This document shows positions 63,901 through 64,000 of a DNA stretch of 64,000 nucleotides, one piece after another (positions within the stretch are counted from its first letter, which is position 1; each line of letters begins with the position of its first letter). Position numbers and translations under genes: made by a program. This DNA comes from Portibacter marinus (GTDB lineage Bacteria; Bacteroidota; Bacteroidia; Chitinophagales; Saprospiraceae), in contig NZ_JAJNKB010000002.1 in assembly GCF_021533195.1 (NCBI RefSeq), positions 372,001 to 436,000 on the forward strand, written 5' to 3'. The notes beneath the pieces are model-generated. The model was given only the letters and a program-made list of their open reading frames with translations. It was not told the DNA's origin and did not search any database.

Positions 63901-64000
63901 GTTTGCAAAACGTTGATTCACCTTTGAATAGTTCTGAAACTGTATAGAATTTTTACTCAACAAAGCGAAAAAATTGTCAAATTTGGTTTGAAAACTTTAC

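Noticed and set aside
63901-63963. Longer start for the C-terminal lipoprotein
   Set aside because: It would place 21 residues before a textbook lipoprotein signal peptide. The ATG at 63900 fits better.

Overview
The window is chromosomal DNA from a member of the Bacteroidota. The evidence is the type IX secretion/gliding set (porV, porU, a PorP/SprF protein, gldJ), the fused lpxC-fabZ gene, the gene order rplQ-carA-eno after the alpha operon, a zinc-less L36, the near absence of Shine-Dalgarno sequences, and repeated TAnnTTTG promoter elements of the Bacteroidota housekeeping sigma factor. T9SS-sorted proteins, a CrtZ carotenoid hydroxylase and a PF14121-type porin would fit a pigmented, possibly marine saprospirian or cytophagalean bacterium, but the class cannot be fixed from this window. 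No phage, insertion sequence, CRISPR array or tRNA was recognised.

Layout. 1-3846: a truncated YtcJ-type amidohydrolase lipoprotein, a trans-prenyltransferase coupled to a DUF6695-like protein, and a GNAT acetyltransferase. 4065-22525: the ribosomal super-cluster, in order str (rpsL, rpsG, fusA), S10/spc (rpsJ to rplO, secY, map, infA, rpmJ) and alpha (rpsM, rpsK, rpsD, rpoA, rplQ), closed by a strong terminator. 22561-26241: carA, eno, a DivIC/FtsB-like gene and sucD. 26264-30849 (minus strand): a serine beta-lactamase-like lipoprotein, crtZ and a large NtrY-like sensor kinase. 30997-31414: RNase P RNA and a bidirectional terminator. 31427-41283: the T9SS/gliding locus, with porV and porU on minus and PorP/SprF, gldJ and murF on plus, followed by a degenerate arginase-family gene. 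41600-43351: an OmpA-family protein, then a 0.9 kb non-coding region holding a decaying 9-bp satellite. 44285-51551: pdhC (E2), recR, a composite glycosyltransferase, an M20 amidohydrolase, a DNA-binding-domain-less NtrC-type regulator and a LOG-family protein. 51548-55841 (minus): porin, T9SS-sorted beta-propeller protein, SPFH protein. 56024-57872: gatB and a MerR regulator. 57878-61727 (minus): the lipid A genes lpxD, lpxC-fabZ, lpxA and an ABC ATPase. 61901-63900: a HemC-like protein, a DnaQ-like protein and a lipoprotein.

How they fit together. Most of the window is growth machinery: translation, Sec export, central carbon metabolism and lipid A. The cell-surface part is coherent. PorU and PorV release and anchor T9SS cargo on lipid-A-containing outer membrane, GldJ belongs to the gliding/T9SS machinery, and the protein at 53480-54874 carries a C-terminal sorting domain and is a likely cargo.

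The least expected content is a set of intact genes that look like enzymes without their catalytic residues. They are the arginase-like gene beside gldJ-murF, and the adjacent HemC-like and DnaQ-like genes at 61901-63259. The 9-bp satellite, the promoters nested in terminators, and the tail-to-tail genes that share stop codons are also worth a second look. I did not see a convincing new multi-gene defence or biosynthetic system. The HemC-like/DnaQ-like pair is the best candidate for something undescribed.
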